A stretch of DNA of 64,000 nucleotides, taken from assembly GCA_963995525.1 (NCBI GenBank), contig OZ023214.1:47458049-47522048 (forward strand), given 5' to 3'. Made by a program: the position numbers and the translations under genes. Positions 10,721 through 22,144 of this stretch are shown here, one piece after another. Each line of letters begins with the position of its first letter. The stretch's first letter is position 1. Below the pieces are notes generated by a model that had not been told where the DNA came from, ran no database searches, and worked only from the letters and a program-made list of their open reading frames with translations. This DNA comes from Escarpia spicata (Eukaryota; Annelida; Polychaeta; Sabellida; Siboglinidae).

Positions 10721-12620
10721 AAAGCTTCGCTGACAACTTGATAGTTTTCTCTTGCGAATTCTATTTGGGAGACAATTTACTCGATTTATGTGTTGAATGG
10801 TACTTGTTTATCGCGATGCCTCACAGTTGGTGCTAGTTTGCACTTCTCGTATCTCCTTTCGTGTAATTCTAAGCAAAAGTGGTCGTTTGTGCTATGTTTA
10901 TAGAGGAAGATAACTAAATTCGCGCTTAATTCGGTTGCTATAATATATATTATTAAAAATGTTATAATGCCCAAACATACTTTGGTAATTAACATTATCC
11001 AAATTGTTGAAATCTCTTAAGAGACTCGTTTATCTTACCAATATGGTTTTATAAGTATAGTTAAAGTCCAATTATAGGGTGGCGTATTCTATCTTTTTGA
11101 TAGCTATATGTTGATAAGAATTGTATTAAGAACACTGAACAACCATGCAATGTATTCAGCTAGTAGTAAACTAAATTCGCCTTCTGTGCAGTTGTTTAGG
11201 CCTCCTCTAAATTCGCTATTCGTGCAGTTGCTTTGTGCCTCATACACTTGAATGGTTCTAGTTCTAGTTGTTTCCGGCATTCGACAACGTGTTATTAACT
11301 GACTAATCTGTAGATTTTAGTGGTTAGAATGTTATTGTCTTATAAGGTCTCCTTCAATTAGTCAGCCTTTTCAGAACATTATCGCCAAGTTGTTTATATT
11401 GTTAACGTATTTGGTTCAGACATATGTCTTCGATCACTAACAACTACACTGATACCGTGTCTTCATTGACGTGTAAGTTGTGCATCGGCGCATTGACTTT
11501 GTAAGTAGCAAGTGGAACCCGAGAGCCCATTGCTGCAATAACTTCACTACGCTGACTGCCAAATAACCGACCGGTGAGATGCAACAGTCACTCGGTGGCA
11601 ACTGCCTTTTGATACCGAAGACAATAATGACAGAGGCACCGGCATGATCCTTGGATGGTTACACGCCACAAGTAAGAGATCCGTCGATGGTTATCAGTCG
11701 ACAGATGTGACTTTGCGGGCTGATGGTCTTCGCTTCATTCACTCCACCGTGTCGTATCTTGTAGTCAGATCTAATCAATATATACGTGCGCATATGCCAC
11801 TGAATTCTGATAGTGACTGCAATCTGCCACGGGCAGCATCGGCGCGTGCCTCGTGAACCCCTGAACTATGCAGGGTTGTCTGTTAAAATGAACGCAATTA
11901 TGCCGTGTAATGATCTCCTCTGCTGCGCCGCCTGCAGCAGGGTTGAACTTGATCAGCAGACACGTGTTCGTCGACGTTTTTGAGCATCAAAGAACCATCT
12001 ACGGCCTACTTGTTGCTACACAAGATGTACATATGTTGCAGAGATTATATCCGGACGCCGACTTGTTGTGTAACGTGATTTGTTATATGAAAGGCTATGC
12101 ACCCGTTGCACTGGCAACGTTTCCGCAAAGACAGGTGTATATGCATGGTGAACCAATCTTGGTGGTGGCTCTGCTATCACATTAATAGGTACCGGATAAA
12201 CCAGGAGATCATGCATGCGATGCGTAATTATGGCAGTGTACGAGACAGAAGCTGGCCACTCTTTAAACATGTCGCACTCACCAACTGTCTTTGTGGAACG
12301 CATTTAAGAAGAACTCGCATGCAGCGTATCTTTTGAAACAAATATACATTTTTATTTGATTCAAAGTTCGCTTATAATGATACGGCTTATTCAGTTGCAA
12401 CGACACAAGGAGTTTCAAGTTTAATTCATTATTCGATCACATTACAACTCAGGCGATTCATTGAGAACAACCAACTGAACGTATATAGGCCACCTGTAAA
12501 ATATGGGCAAATGGTATCGTGTGGAGAGACGGCATCGACATTGCTGACATTCAAACCCTATTTATATAGTTTGTTCATGTTTATCTACATATCTAATTGT
12601 ACAACTATCGTCATTTAAGA
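10721..12620. other. Intergenic, nothing recognised
   Basis: Mixed composition. Short open frames around 11640-12330 have no family resemblance, and frames on both strands overlap. No repeats of note. Confidence 0.5.
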
Positions 12621-12639
12621 CTTTACTTCATTACGTAGT

Positions 12640-13080
12640 CGGAACCTGGAGCCACCACGAACTGTCTGTGTCGCGTCCATTGTTGTCGATGGACACTGTT
12701 TCGAATTTCTGTGCAGGTGTGTATGCCCGCAGATAAGACGCTATGGCCCTTTGTTGCCAGCATGGCGGGTGACCGTCCAAAGTAGCGTGTATCGACGCTC
12801 TGTTGTCCTTCTCCCGGCCCGCGCGCCGTTGGAAGCCTTTCACGGCGTTCCCCCGCCCACGTCCCATAATCCGCCATCCCATATCGGCGACGGCTATTCC
12901 CGTCCAGCCCGCGGCGTGCAAGGCTGAACCAACACGCCGGGACGTACAATAGCACTCGGCGAACAATCGCTAATGATGAACGTATGTGTAATAAAATGAT
13001 TATTTTTACGGTGCTGTGCGATGGTGGTGTGGCCGGCTGGGCAAAGCAGGTAGAAGCCCGTGAGGTGCATGCGCATCATG
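12640..13080. promoter_or_regulatory. CpG-containing island in gene desert
   Basis: Balanced composition with frequent CG dinucleotides. Two overlapping minus-strand frames of 110-111 aa exist in different phases, which argues against either being real. A candidate regulatory block or a decayed exon; I cannot distinguish these. Confidence 0.2.
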
Positions 13081-13089
13081 CGAGCGAGT

Positions 13090-14019
13090 TTGTTTGATCG
13101 TTGCTGCGCTAATTAAGCTTAAGCCTATTACATGTACTACCACCTGTTAGTATTGTCACAGTGCCTATTAGCGCACGTGTTGGTTAATAATAATTAATCG
13201 TAAATTTTTAGTGTGAAAACGAAGGAAATCGCAAAGACAAGCAAGCAAAATGCTGACGTTTCTTTCTGGGTGCTCCTTGATTAACTATCAGTCAAGGAGC
13301 TACTGAATCGTTGGTTTACAAATACATATGCTATTGGTTCATGTCAATTGTCAAAGAATTGCATTTAACACACCATGGTTCACTACACTGAATAGTCCGG
13401 GAATTCCTTGGTTCATTACAAACGCAATAAACTCCTTGGTTCACCAGTCGTCAATAAATGTGTTTGAACACATTTCTTTCAGAAATTGAATTACATTGTT
13501 TCGTGTTATTAGTACTGATTTACTGCGTTACATTCCACACAAATGTTGATTAGAGCTGACATATTACAACTACTTACACGAGTACGATAAGCAATCCACC
13601 GGTAGTCGATTGCAGATGCGGAAACGTACCCGCGGCCATTATTGGACTGATATCGTCAGTCTTATCAGATATACTTGCATATTAAAAAATAACGAAAATG
13701 TTTACATATATACAAATGGGAATTACAGTACCATTGTTAACTATGTTAATATGCATGTTCTAGTTTGGTTACTGGTTTGTATTATGTCTTAATTAACGTT
13801 ATCTAATTCGCATATAATCCACAAGAAAATCTTATATACAACGTCCAATTATATATGTAGGCATAAAGTGTATAAAACTCAGGAAAATTAGGACATCCCA
13901 AGCATAATATGTTTTATAACGTATGCTTACTTTAACGTACTGACATAATAGTTACTCGTTTGATGTGGTTAATGTTGGTTCGATTTTATGCTGTCAATCT
14001 CCAAATGACCATTAAGTCC
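13090..14019. other. AT-rich intergenic, nothing recognised
   Basis: AT-rich sequence with scattered TAATTAAT cores. No coding signal and no identifiable repeat. Confidence 0.5.
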
Positions 14020-14575
14020 TACATCTTTGTATGGCTTTTTCCTTTTTACAAGAACACCTGCCGCAAAACGAGTACTTAACATCTAACAACAAAACAAAAG
14101 TCGAGGCATCTGCACGCGCCTTCGTGTGCGAGAACCTTTCATTCGATATCGCTCCCGCATCGGACATACATTTGCATACATTCGTCGTTTACAACCCTTG
14201 TCATCTGCCGGCTTGTTAGCATCGATACGAGCACGAGCTGTAGTCGGTGCCTATTAATTTGCGAGGTTCAGACGCACTCAGCCAATTTAGCAACAAAGTT
14301 CGCATTAGCCGCTCGGTCGAGATGCCAATTACTGGCGTTAAATTCGACAATGATGTCGACCGCTCTTCGGCCTTGTATCCCAGTCTCTTTGGCGTTGCCG
14401 GACGTGAAAGGGGAGCGATGGACATGTCACTACACCTGCGCGAGCAGCTGTCTTGTTGCAATGTGCCGTGTGCAGCGGCGTGTGACGAGATCAGCCGCGT
14501 GTGACGGATTCGTTAATTGGCGCTCGTTGTATAGCGATTGGTTGATTGGTGCCGCCGTGTGATGCTGCGGCACTA
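14020..14575. promoter_or_regulatory. CpG-containing island in gene desert
   Basis: A balanced-composition block with open frames on both strands (up to 85 aa) and no domain. Listed as a possible conserved non-coding element because its composition matches the promoter-proximal regions of the two Snail genes. Low certainty. Confidence 0.2.
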
Positions 14576-15136
14576 ATTTTAATGCACCTGTCCACTTAGT
14601 GTGTCGGTTGACTGTCTTTGCATGGTTGAAAGTGTTCTGGTAGATAACACCTTCAGCTGCATATGCGGTCTTTTTCACTGTAACAATTAGTAATACAAAA
14701 CTTCGAGAGCGATCACTGCTCTATTGCACTCAGCATCATACACAATGCTATATACTAACGCATCTTGTAGCGGATATATAGGGTCCGCGGACGAAAACAA
14801 TATATCCTAAAATGATTCAATGTCCGCATGCCTCGTGGACCACATATGTATTAGAAGGCGAACTAAAACTTCGTCTCAGCGTGGATCAATACATGTGTTG
14901 TCGATGTGATCACAACAGCATCGAACACACATCATGGTCATGTATTTGAAACAAATAATGTAATAAACAAGCCCCATGAAATACGTCGATGTATGTTTTT
15001 ATAACACCATGATATTGTTGTATTAATAGATAAAAACACTTAATGTAAAATCGGGTCTACCTAAAATGTGTGCATTTTTAATGTCATCGCACGTTGTATT
15101 CACGCTCCGACTCGTCTACGAATATGCATACATACG

Positions 15137-15331
15137 TATATTATATATATATATATATATACGTACACATAGACATACCAACACGCAAAAAAAAACCCCA
15201 CACACACACATGCACCTACGCACACAAAAAACAGACATACACACATGCACGCAAGCATGTACGCACGCACGCACACACACACTATCGCTAATACGCATGC
15301 ACGAACACATGCAAACACGCACACACACACA

Positions 15332-15414
<83 letters not shown>

Positions 15415-15455
15415 CACGCCACGCCACACCGCACCGCACCGCACCGCACCGCACG

Positions 15456-15486
<31 letters not shown>

Positions 15487-15487
15487 A

Positions 15488-15538
<51 letters not shown>

Positions 15539-15541
15539 ACT
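15137..15541. repeat. Compound (TA)n / (AC)n microsatellite with CACGC/CGCAC pentamers
   Basis: A TA run (about 15141-15162) is followed by AC-rich DNA. Two long AC blocks (about 15309-15411 and 15455-15537) flank a short pentamer array: CACGC-type units near 15411-15426 and CGCAC-type units near 15428-15453. All long open frames here (Cys-Val or His-Thr repeats) are artefacts of the repeat. Confidence 0.95.
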
Positions 15542-16150
15542 CCTTGAACTCGTATGGAAGCCACGCAGCATTACGCAGCCAATCATGGAGTGATCACGGC
15601 GCTGATTATATGCATATTTCATAAGCGACAGGTCCACTCACTCGCGGCCTCGAGAACACGGAAACAAACGAGATGATAGGAAACGTAATTTAGACGGTAA
15701 TCACATTCAACGAAAGCTTCTATCAAAATGTGCATAATTTGTACGCAGGCTGCCATATTCATCGTGTTTTGACTGTCGAGAGTCATTAGGGCAGGTCGAT
15801 GCGATTGTGCCACTGTGTGTTTAGTGACAAAGCGAGTTAGGCTTCTGCGCTCACAGTATCGAATCGTTGATAATCTAATAAGGCGAACGCGTTGATGCAC
15901 TTGTTTGCGGCCTATTCCGCTAATCAAGAATCAGGAGTGCTTAAACAAACAAGTGATGCGATTGTGTCTCGTTACAGCCCGAAGCCGTTGTCTGAAGTAG
16001 GACTCTAACCATCTTTGTTCCGTCGCTTTCTTCCACGGAGGCAGTTAAGTCGTAGCAATATGTATCTCTCAATTTAGAGCACTATTCCACGTTTGTTGAT
16101 TGGAAACGCTCAATGTTCATGGTGCGTGTGGCGTACAAAAGGTACAGAGG
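15542..16150. other. Intergenic, nothing recognised
   Basis: A 102-codon minus-strand open frame (15619-15927) has no recognisable domain. I do not call a gene here. Confidence 0.45.
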
Positions 16151-16154
16151 AAAT

Positions 16155-16240
16155 GCCGCACGTACGAGCGCTATATAGTCTTTATAGGACTGCTTAAAGC
16201 GCTTTACACTTTACTTACTGGCAGACCTGCTCAATCGTGC
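16155..16240 (-). repeat. Fragment of tRNA-SINE body
   Basis: The plus strand reads AGGACTGCTTAAAGCGCTTT then ACACTTTACTTACTGGCAGA. This matches the 3' part of the SINE at 18001-18168 (AGGACTGCACAAAGCGCTTT..., CTCCCTGGCAGATCTG). The tRNA-like head is missing. Confidence 0.55.
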
Positions 16241-17002
16241 ACCATCTCAACTTCGTTTTTTACTTGCGGCTGATCACGTAGACACGTTGATCATGCTTCA
16301 ATCACCATATACGATGTGTGTTTAAGTTAGGGATGTTGCGTGAAAGATTCCTAATGTCCAGAAAACGAAACACGATCAGATGGAATACTATTCGAAGGCC
16401 GTTTAGCGTCACCAGAGGTGGAATTACGGGCAGGTGGCATGTAAATAATTATGCAACCGAAATGACAGCAGTCCTTCGAGACGAGACGTCAACAAATCTA
16501 CAACAATAGACGGCTTCATCGCGAGCAAACGGGTACCAGTTTGCCAACAAGCCCCCGAAGGATACGGCGGCTTGTCTTGGTCCCCCGAGAAACGAGAATT
16601 TCTGTTGGTTCTAACCGAGGGTGACGTTGAGACAAAGCATTGTCACCACTTACACTGTGCGCTTGAATAGGCTGATTTTCCTCGCCTTCTCTGTGCAGTT
16701 GTTTGTATTTGCCCACCGTCGACCTGTCGCTGTTTCTTGCTCTGGTCTTCTGATGGTGACAACCGGATGTGCTGAATTAGAGGCCGCTGGTCTCGGCTCT
16801 AACAAACACTGTCTTGTTGCTTCGAGCCGCCCGCTGCTATTTTGTGTTGGTCGAGAATGGGAACACTTTGAAGAATAACTACTACAGGAAGGGAGAAAAT
16901 TCGTGTTTTCTTTCTCAGTTTCATTGTATCATTTACTACAAAACTACCAACGTTTCATCATCGTTGAAGGTATAAATAAAATAAATAAATAAAAAGACAT
17001 AA

Positions 17003-17062
17003 ATGCAACGAGAGAACAAGAAAAAGAGAGGGAGGAGAAAAGGGAGGGAGGGAGGGAGGGAG
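17003..17062. repeat. (GGGA)n tetranucleotide repeat entering an assembly gap
   Basis: A purine-only run (GAGAGGGAGGAG..., then GGGAGGGAGGGA) leads straight into the N run. The assembly gap is probably caused by this repeat. Confidence 0.9.
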
Positions 17063-17262
17063 NNNNNNNNNNNNNNNNNNNNNNNNNNNNNNNNNNNNNN
17101 NNNNNNNNNNNNNNNNNNNNNNNNNNNNNNNNNNNNNNNNNNNNNNNNNNNNNNNNNNNNNNNNNNNNNNNNNNNNNNNNNNNNNNNNNNNNNNNNNNNN
17201 NNNNNNNNNNNNNNNNNNNNNNNNNNNNNNNNNNNNNNNNNNNNNNNNNNNNNNNNNNNNNN
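17063..17262. other. Assembly gap of 200 N
   Basis: Exactly 200 undetermined bases. The true length is unknown, since a round number usually denotes a placeholder. Translated frames of X residues through it are meaningless. Confidence 0.99.
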
Positions 17263-17560
17263 GAGCTAGCGAGCGAGGACAATGGCGGAGGTTTGCATTG
17301 GCCACAGTGGGGTGTCCGGCCGTTCTGGACGATGTCCGGTTGCGCTGGGCACGACTGTAATTACCCAGTTGACAAGTGTAACGCGGTCTAAAATTAGCGG
17401 AGTTTTTGCTAGAGTGGCTGAGCGTCGCCGTTGATCATGTTCAGTGTCATTGTGGACAACGAGGATTGTCAGCGTTGATCACGATGCTCACGCGTCAAAC
17501 TCGCATCCTGCTGCATCGATCCTGGAAGGCTGGCCACGAGAACAGCTATAAATATGGATA
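17263..17560. promoter_or_regulatory. Balanced-composition block next to gap
   Basis: A CG-containing block with two GTTGATCA cores (about 17432 and 17475) and ATTGTGGACAA, which resemble TCF- and SOX-type sites. No open frame of note. A regulatory role is inferred only from composition and these short motifs. Confidence 0.2.
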
Positions 17561-18000
17561 TTTATGGATATTATTAGCGTAATTATGAAATTGACGACAG
17601 CCACGAAGATGTTGCGATTGCGGGTGTCGCTAGTGTAATAAATTGGGGGCTTATGACAGACTCGAAAACGATCGAGTTATTTAAATATGCAGGTGATTGG
17701 GACATTTCAGAAACAGTGTAACTTTTAATTATATTTGCAATTAAATATGTTGTCTCAAAAAGATACAATTTCACACACTGTTTCTGAAATGGTTTTTTCT
17801 CCAGATTATCTGTTTTTTCCCAGATTATATGTTATCAACCGTGCTTAATACACTATACTGCTAGCAGCAGATAACAAAGAATTCAGTTTGTGCTATATTA
17901 TTAAATTATATTAATTACAATTATACAATTTTATTGAACACGGCAAGTTTTGTGTGCGCTGATAAACAATACGTAACACGTGAGTAAAGGTCAGTTCTTA
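17561..18000. other. AT-rich intergenic, nothing recognised
   Basis: No coding or repeat signal. A short imperfect inverted repeat around CAGAAACAGTGTAA (17707) and ACACTGTTTCTGAAAT (17776) is visible but unexplained. Confidence 0.45.
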
Positions 18001-18168
18001 CACAGCACAGTATCCAGTCCTTAGGACTGCACAAAGCGCTTTACACGTTACTCCCTGGCAGATCTGTTCAGTCGAATTTGCACACGGTTCGACACAGCAG
18101 GACAGGGTTTGAACCCAGGTTCTCCCGATTGAGAATCCAATGCTCTAGGCACTGAGCCATTGCACTCC
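18001..18168 (-). repeat. tRNA-derived SINE, best copy in the window
   Basis: Read on the minus strand it starts GGAGTGCAATGGCTCAGTGC (A-box-like TGGCTCAGTGC) and has the B-box GGTTCAAACCC within 18116-18105. A body ending GTAAAGCGCTTTGTGCAG follows. The head is tRNA-like but lacks a clean acceptor stem, so it is a retroposed SINE and not a tRNA gene. Confidence 0.65.
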
Positions 18169-18169
18169 A

Positions 18170-19655
18170 CGAATACGACCTGCAAGTACTCAGCATAGCA
18201 CGTCGTGTCGATCAAATGTTGTGGTTTGAGATGAGTTTGATGTTACTGATCTTGCGATGTTTAGCGTTTGTTTATTTCTACACACAGATGCTGTCTCGGC
18301 TGAAGCTTCACGACAGATGTGCGGCGTTTACGACCTGTCACTATACGCGTTATTTCAGGTTATTTCTCCGTAAGGGGACGAATCATTAATTTATTTCCGG
18401 GTTCATGGCACGAGAACGAAGTGCTGATGACTCAGAGACTTTACCACTGTTTGGTCATTTTATTCTCTGAAAATAGTTTCGAAAACACACGATACGAAAA
18501 CATCTTGTTGATTTTCTGGAGACGCGATTGAGAGAAGGTAACGACTTGTTTCCACCGGGTTGACGAAACAATGAATAATAACACAGTTTATTTTCTGAAC
18601 CAATTGTCGAAGTAGGTTCTATTTAATGTTTAGTAAACACACGATACAACTGTTAACATTGTCGTCAATGAAAACCTAATTAGTGGTCCGGTCCATTCTC
18701 GTTCGCTGCTATTAATCATATTCACATGTCTATACATGCCAGTTGTTTCTCAACTGTCATATATTTGAGAGACGTTTCACCGGGATTCTTTCAAGCTTGG
18801 CGAACATTTGATAATTGTTATTATGAATATTCACCATACAGGTATATGGCCTAAATTAATTGAAACAAATACTTTTTGTTTCACAATATATACGTTTTTA
18901 GTTCTTTTTAAGCAGAAGCGGACATATAACAAACTAAATTAATCGGGTAATGATAACTATCATGTTGTATTATTTTGTATGCAATATTCCACCGCATTCC
19001 ACAGATCCCCTTTTATTTTGTAAAATACTAAACAACAATCAAAATTATCAATCAACATTCTCTTTGCCATTTATTATGTGTGAGCGCATCTGTATTTCCC
19101 ATCCTTTTTTACTGCGGCAGGGTCGGTGAATGTACGTGTGCATTAATCGGCCGCTGTATGGGGGAAACCAGGCGCACCCGCTAGATGAGTTTGAGATGAG
19201 GAAAAGAGCGAGGTGAAAACTGGCGCGCCAGCGAGAAATAGGCCAGCCGGTCTAGTTTTATTTTAAGCAAATATATGTCGTTGGCGCGAATTCTACACGT
19301 ATTTCCTTTGCTGGTTCCGTGATACATCTTCGTAACAGCCAGAAATACTTGTTTTTTATTCATCACAGAAACAATCCGTACATGCATGCCTTGCCAAATA
19401 CCTGGTACTAGTGATGATAACGTTCTGTGTATAGATAACACAATATTAATTATATCTTTGCCTAAAGCGAAGAAAGTCGGTATATTACCGTGGTCATTGT
19501 CAGACAATCCAGCAGCTTTAATGGAAGAAAGAATCCAGTCTCTGGTGTAATACTTGTTCAGCCACGCCAATCCCAGTGACAGTGCTGCCACCTAGTTGTA
19601 ATTTACATAACCGCTACATCTAAAATACTAAACAATAGATAAGTTAACATCAAAT
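18170..19655. other. Intergenic; one unrecognised 136-codon frame
   Basis: A minus-strand open frame at 19181-19591 (starting MAALSLGLAWLNKYYTRDW) is long for this AT-rich background. It has no family I recognise, no clear promoter and no splice context that I can defend. It may be a decayed exon or chance. Nothing else is seen here. Confidence 0.3.
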
Positions 19656-19657
19656 GT

Positions 19658-19758
19658 AAATGCATTGTGTATAGGTCACTCATGTGAACACATGCACGAT
19701 ACAATGTAAATGCATTGTGTATATGTCACTTGTGTGAACACATGCACGATACAATGTA
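19658..19758. repeat. About 56-bp tandem duplication
   Basis: A unit beginning TGTAAATGCATTGTGTATA and ending CATGCACGATACAA is present twice in direct orientation with a few substitutions (AGGTCACTCATG versus ATGTCACTTGTG). Confidence 0.85.
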
Positions 19759-19849
19759 GAAGCTTTGTAGATTTAATAAAAATCGAAAAGCAGACTTCGC
19801 TAGCAATTACGTTTGAAGGAGAATGCTTTCTGGCGAGTACATAATACTG

Positions 19850-20170
19850 TAGTACACTTATATTTGAACAAGAATTGTGTTCCGCCTCTGGTGTAATATT
19901 ACATTTAATGGATATTGTATTCCGCCTTTGGTGTAATACAGTTACATTTGAACGAAACTGTGTTCCGTCTCAGGTGTAATGTGCGTTCATTTGAAGGATA
20001 ATGTGTTTCGTTTCGGGTGTAATGCAGTTATATTTGAAGGATATTTATATATGTTTCGAGTGTAATAGTTACACAAAAGTACATTATGTTCTGTCACGGG
20101 TGTAATACATTACAAGGAGATTGTGTTCACTCTCGGGTGTAATACAAGACCATTTGGAGGAGACTGAATC
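19850..20170. repeat. About 42-bp degenerate minisatellite, seven units
   Basis: The core GTGTAAT recurs at 19891, 19931, 19974, 20017, 20060, 20100 and 20137, spaced 37-43 bp. Each is preceded by a TGTGTTCCG(T/C)CTC-like phrase and followed by TTACATTTGAAGGA-like sequence. The unit is clear but diverged, so this is an old array. Confidence 0.8.
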
Positions 20171-20989
20171 AAATCTCGGCAGCAGTATAAATATACGTCA
20201 TCGCACGTACTCAGCAAGAGTGAACAACTTATTCAAAGGTTTCACAATAATTCTGGTCAACACAATTAATCCTCCAATAGCTCATTCCATCAACCCTGAT
20301 GAACTTGTATATGTCAACAACAACTAAGCGTAAACCATTCACTAAAACTGCAATCACTTCCACTGCAAAGAATACATTCATCATTTATTGGTCTTACCCA
20401 TGACTAGTGGAGGCCGGGGAAACGGTATTTTGTTGTGAACTGACGTTTTTTGAATAAACGAAACTGTCCACAGTTCCAATATCAACCGAAACGATCGAGG
20501 TTATAGTCTATTTAGACGTCATGTTATTATCGTCGGTTATTTTATTATCTACGTTCAGTGTATTTCTTGCCAGGAATGGTAGGTAATTTGTTTGGAACCA
20601 TTGTGGCACAAGTAATAACAAATGAACAAAGGGTTTTTGCAACAAGCATTGTGACACGCTATATTGTATTTAGATAAGTTGTAACAAAACGATATATAAA
20701 ATTTATTCCATTTTAGTCCAACATAATTGTTGCGTTTTGAGTGTGCTTATCAAGTCCATTTTAGAAGACACAAATTGTGCTACGGTTGTATGATAACTAA
20801 CTAATTTCTTGGTGATAATACTGGATATTTTTTGCATAGGCGTTACAGTCATTATAAAACCTTAATTTAGTTTAACGTTTGTACTCGCCGTTACGAGCAT
20901 CAAGCTTGTATTTTACTGAAGCGAAACACTGGAAACATAATTCAATTAGTTAGACGCTTACGTTCTTGAATTTCGCTACTTACATGTAT
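20171..20989. other. AT-rich intergenic, nothing recognised
   Basis: No gene, RNA or repeat family recognised. Confidence 0.5.
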
Positions 20990-21560
20990 GCAGAAACCAT
21001 TAAGGTAAAGTGGATAATCGGCAGCAATGTGCACTCTAATAAATCGGTATCGTTAAGCCGGCGTCTACATGTGTTGAGTTCCGTCTGGTAGCGGCTAAAA
21101 CGAGATATTAACGCAGGTTCTAATTACACCGGGATGAGCAACGTGGCAAACCTGTCCGTGTGATGTCGCCCGCCTCTGGCTGGATCGCTCGCCAGGTCGC
21201 GTAACGGAGATGCCCGTCAGGCAGCGATGCTACGTCAGCGCTCGTTGTGGCCAGCTGAGCTGTCAATCAAACGGACAGATACACCAGAGAACATAGATCA
21301 AAAGTGAGCTTGATGACGGCGGGTGATAAACGAAAGCAGACGACATTTGGCGACGCGTGCCACTTTGCTCGCGCGCGGCGTAGTTTTTGCGCAGTGCGGG
21401 TGCCTCGGGTTTGTTTACCGATGGGCTAAGTCGTCGACACGGTAATTGTCGTTGATGCGAGGGAGCGGTTAGTTCGTTATTTGCGACAGGGACAAAAACA
21501 ATGTGAGACATTTGTCAGCCGAGAGGCTGTCGGTTGTCCAAAAAAGTCAATAGGGATGCA
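20990..21560. promoter_or_regulatory. CpG-containing island in gene desert
   Basis: A relatively GC-rich block with many CG dinucleotides (peak at about 21130-21260 and 21350-21430), with no convincing exon. The 82-codon minus-strand frame has no domain. Candidate regulatory island by composition. Confidence 0.22.
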
Positions 21561-21675
21561 GCGTGATAATGTTAATAATTAACACAGCTGACTACACCAA
21601 CAACGTTTATATAATATTATCATGTCGTTCCGCCATGTGTGGACAATGATAAATTATCGGCCGATCATGAACACT

Positions 21676-22143
<468 letters not shown>

Positions 22144-22144
22144 C

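Noticed and set aside
16944..17305. Open frames of about 115 codons around 17 kb
   Set aside because: They consist mainly of undetermined residues from the N gap.
19181..19591. A 136-codon minus-strand frame as a gene
   Set aside because: It is longer than neighbours but has no recognised family, no supported splice sites and no promoter. Noted as unassigned only.
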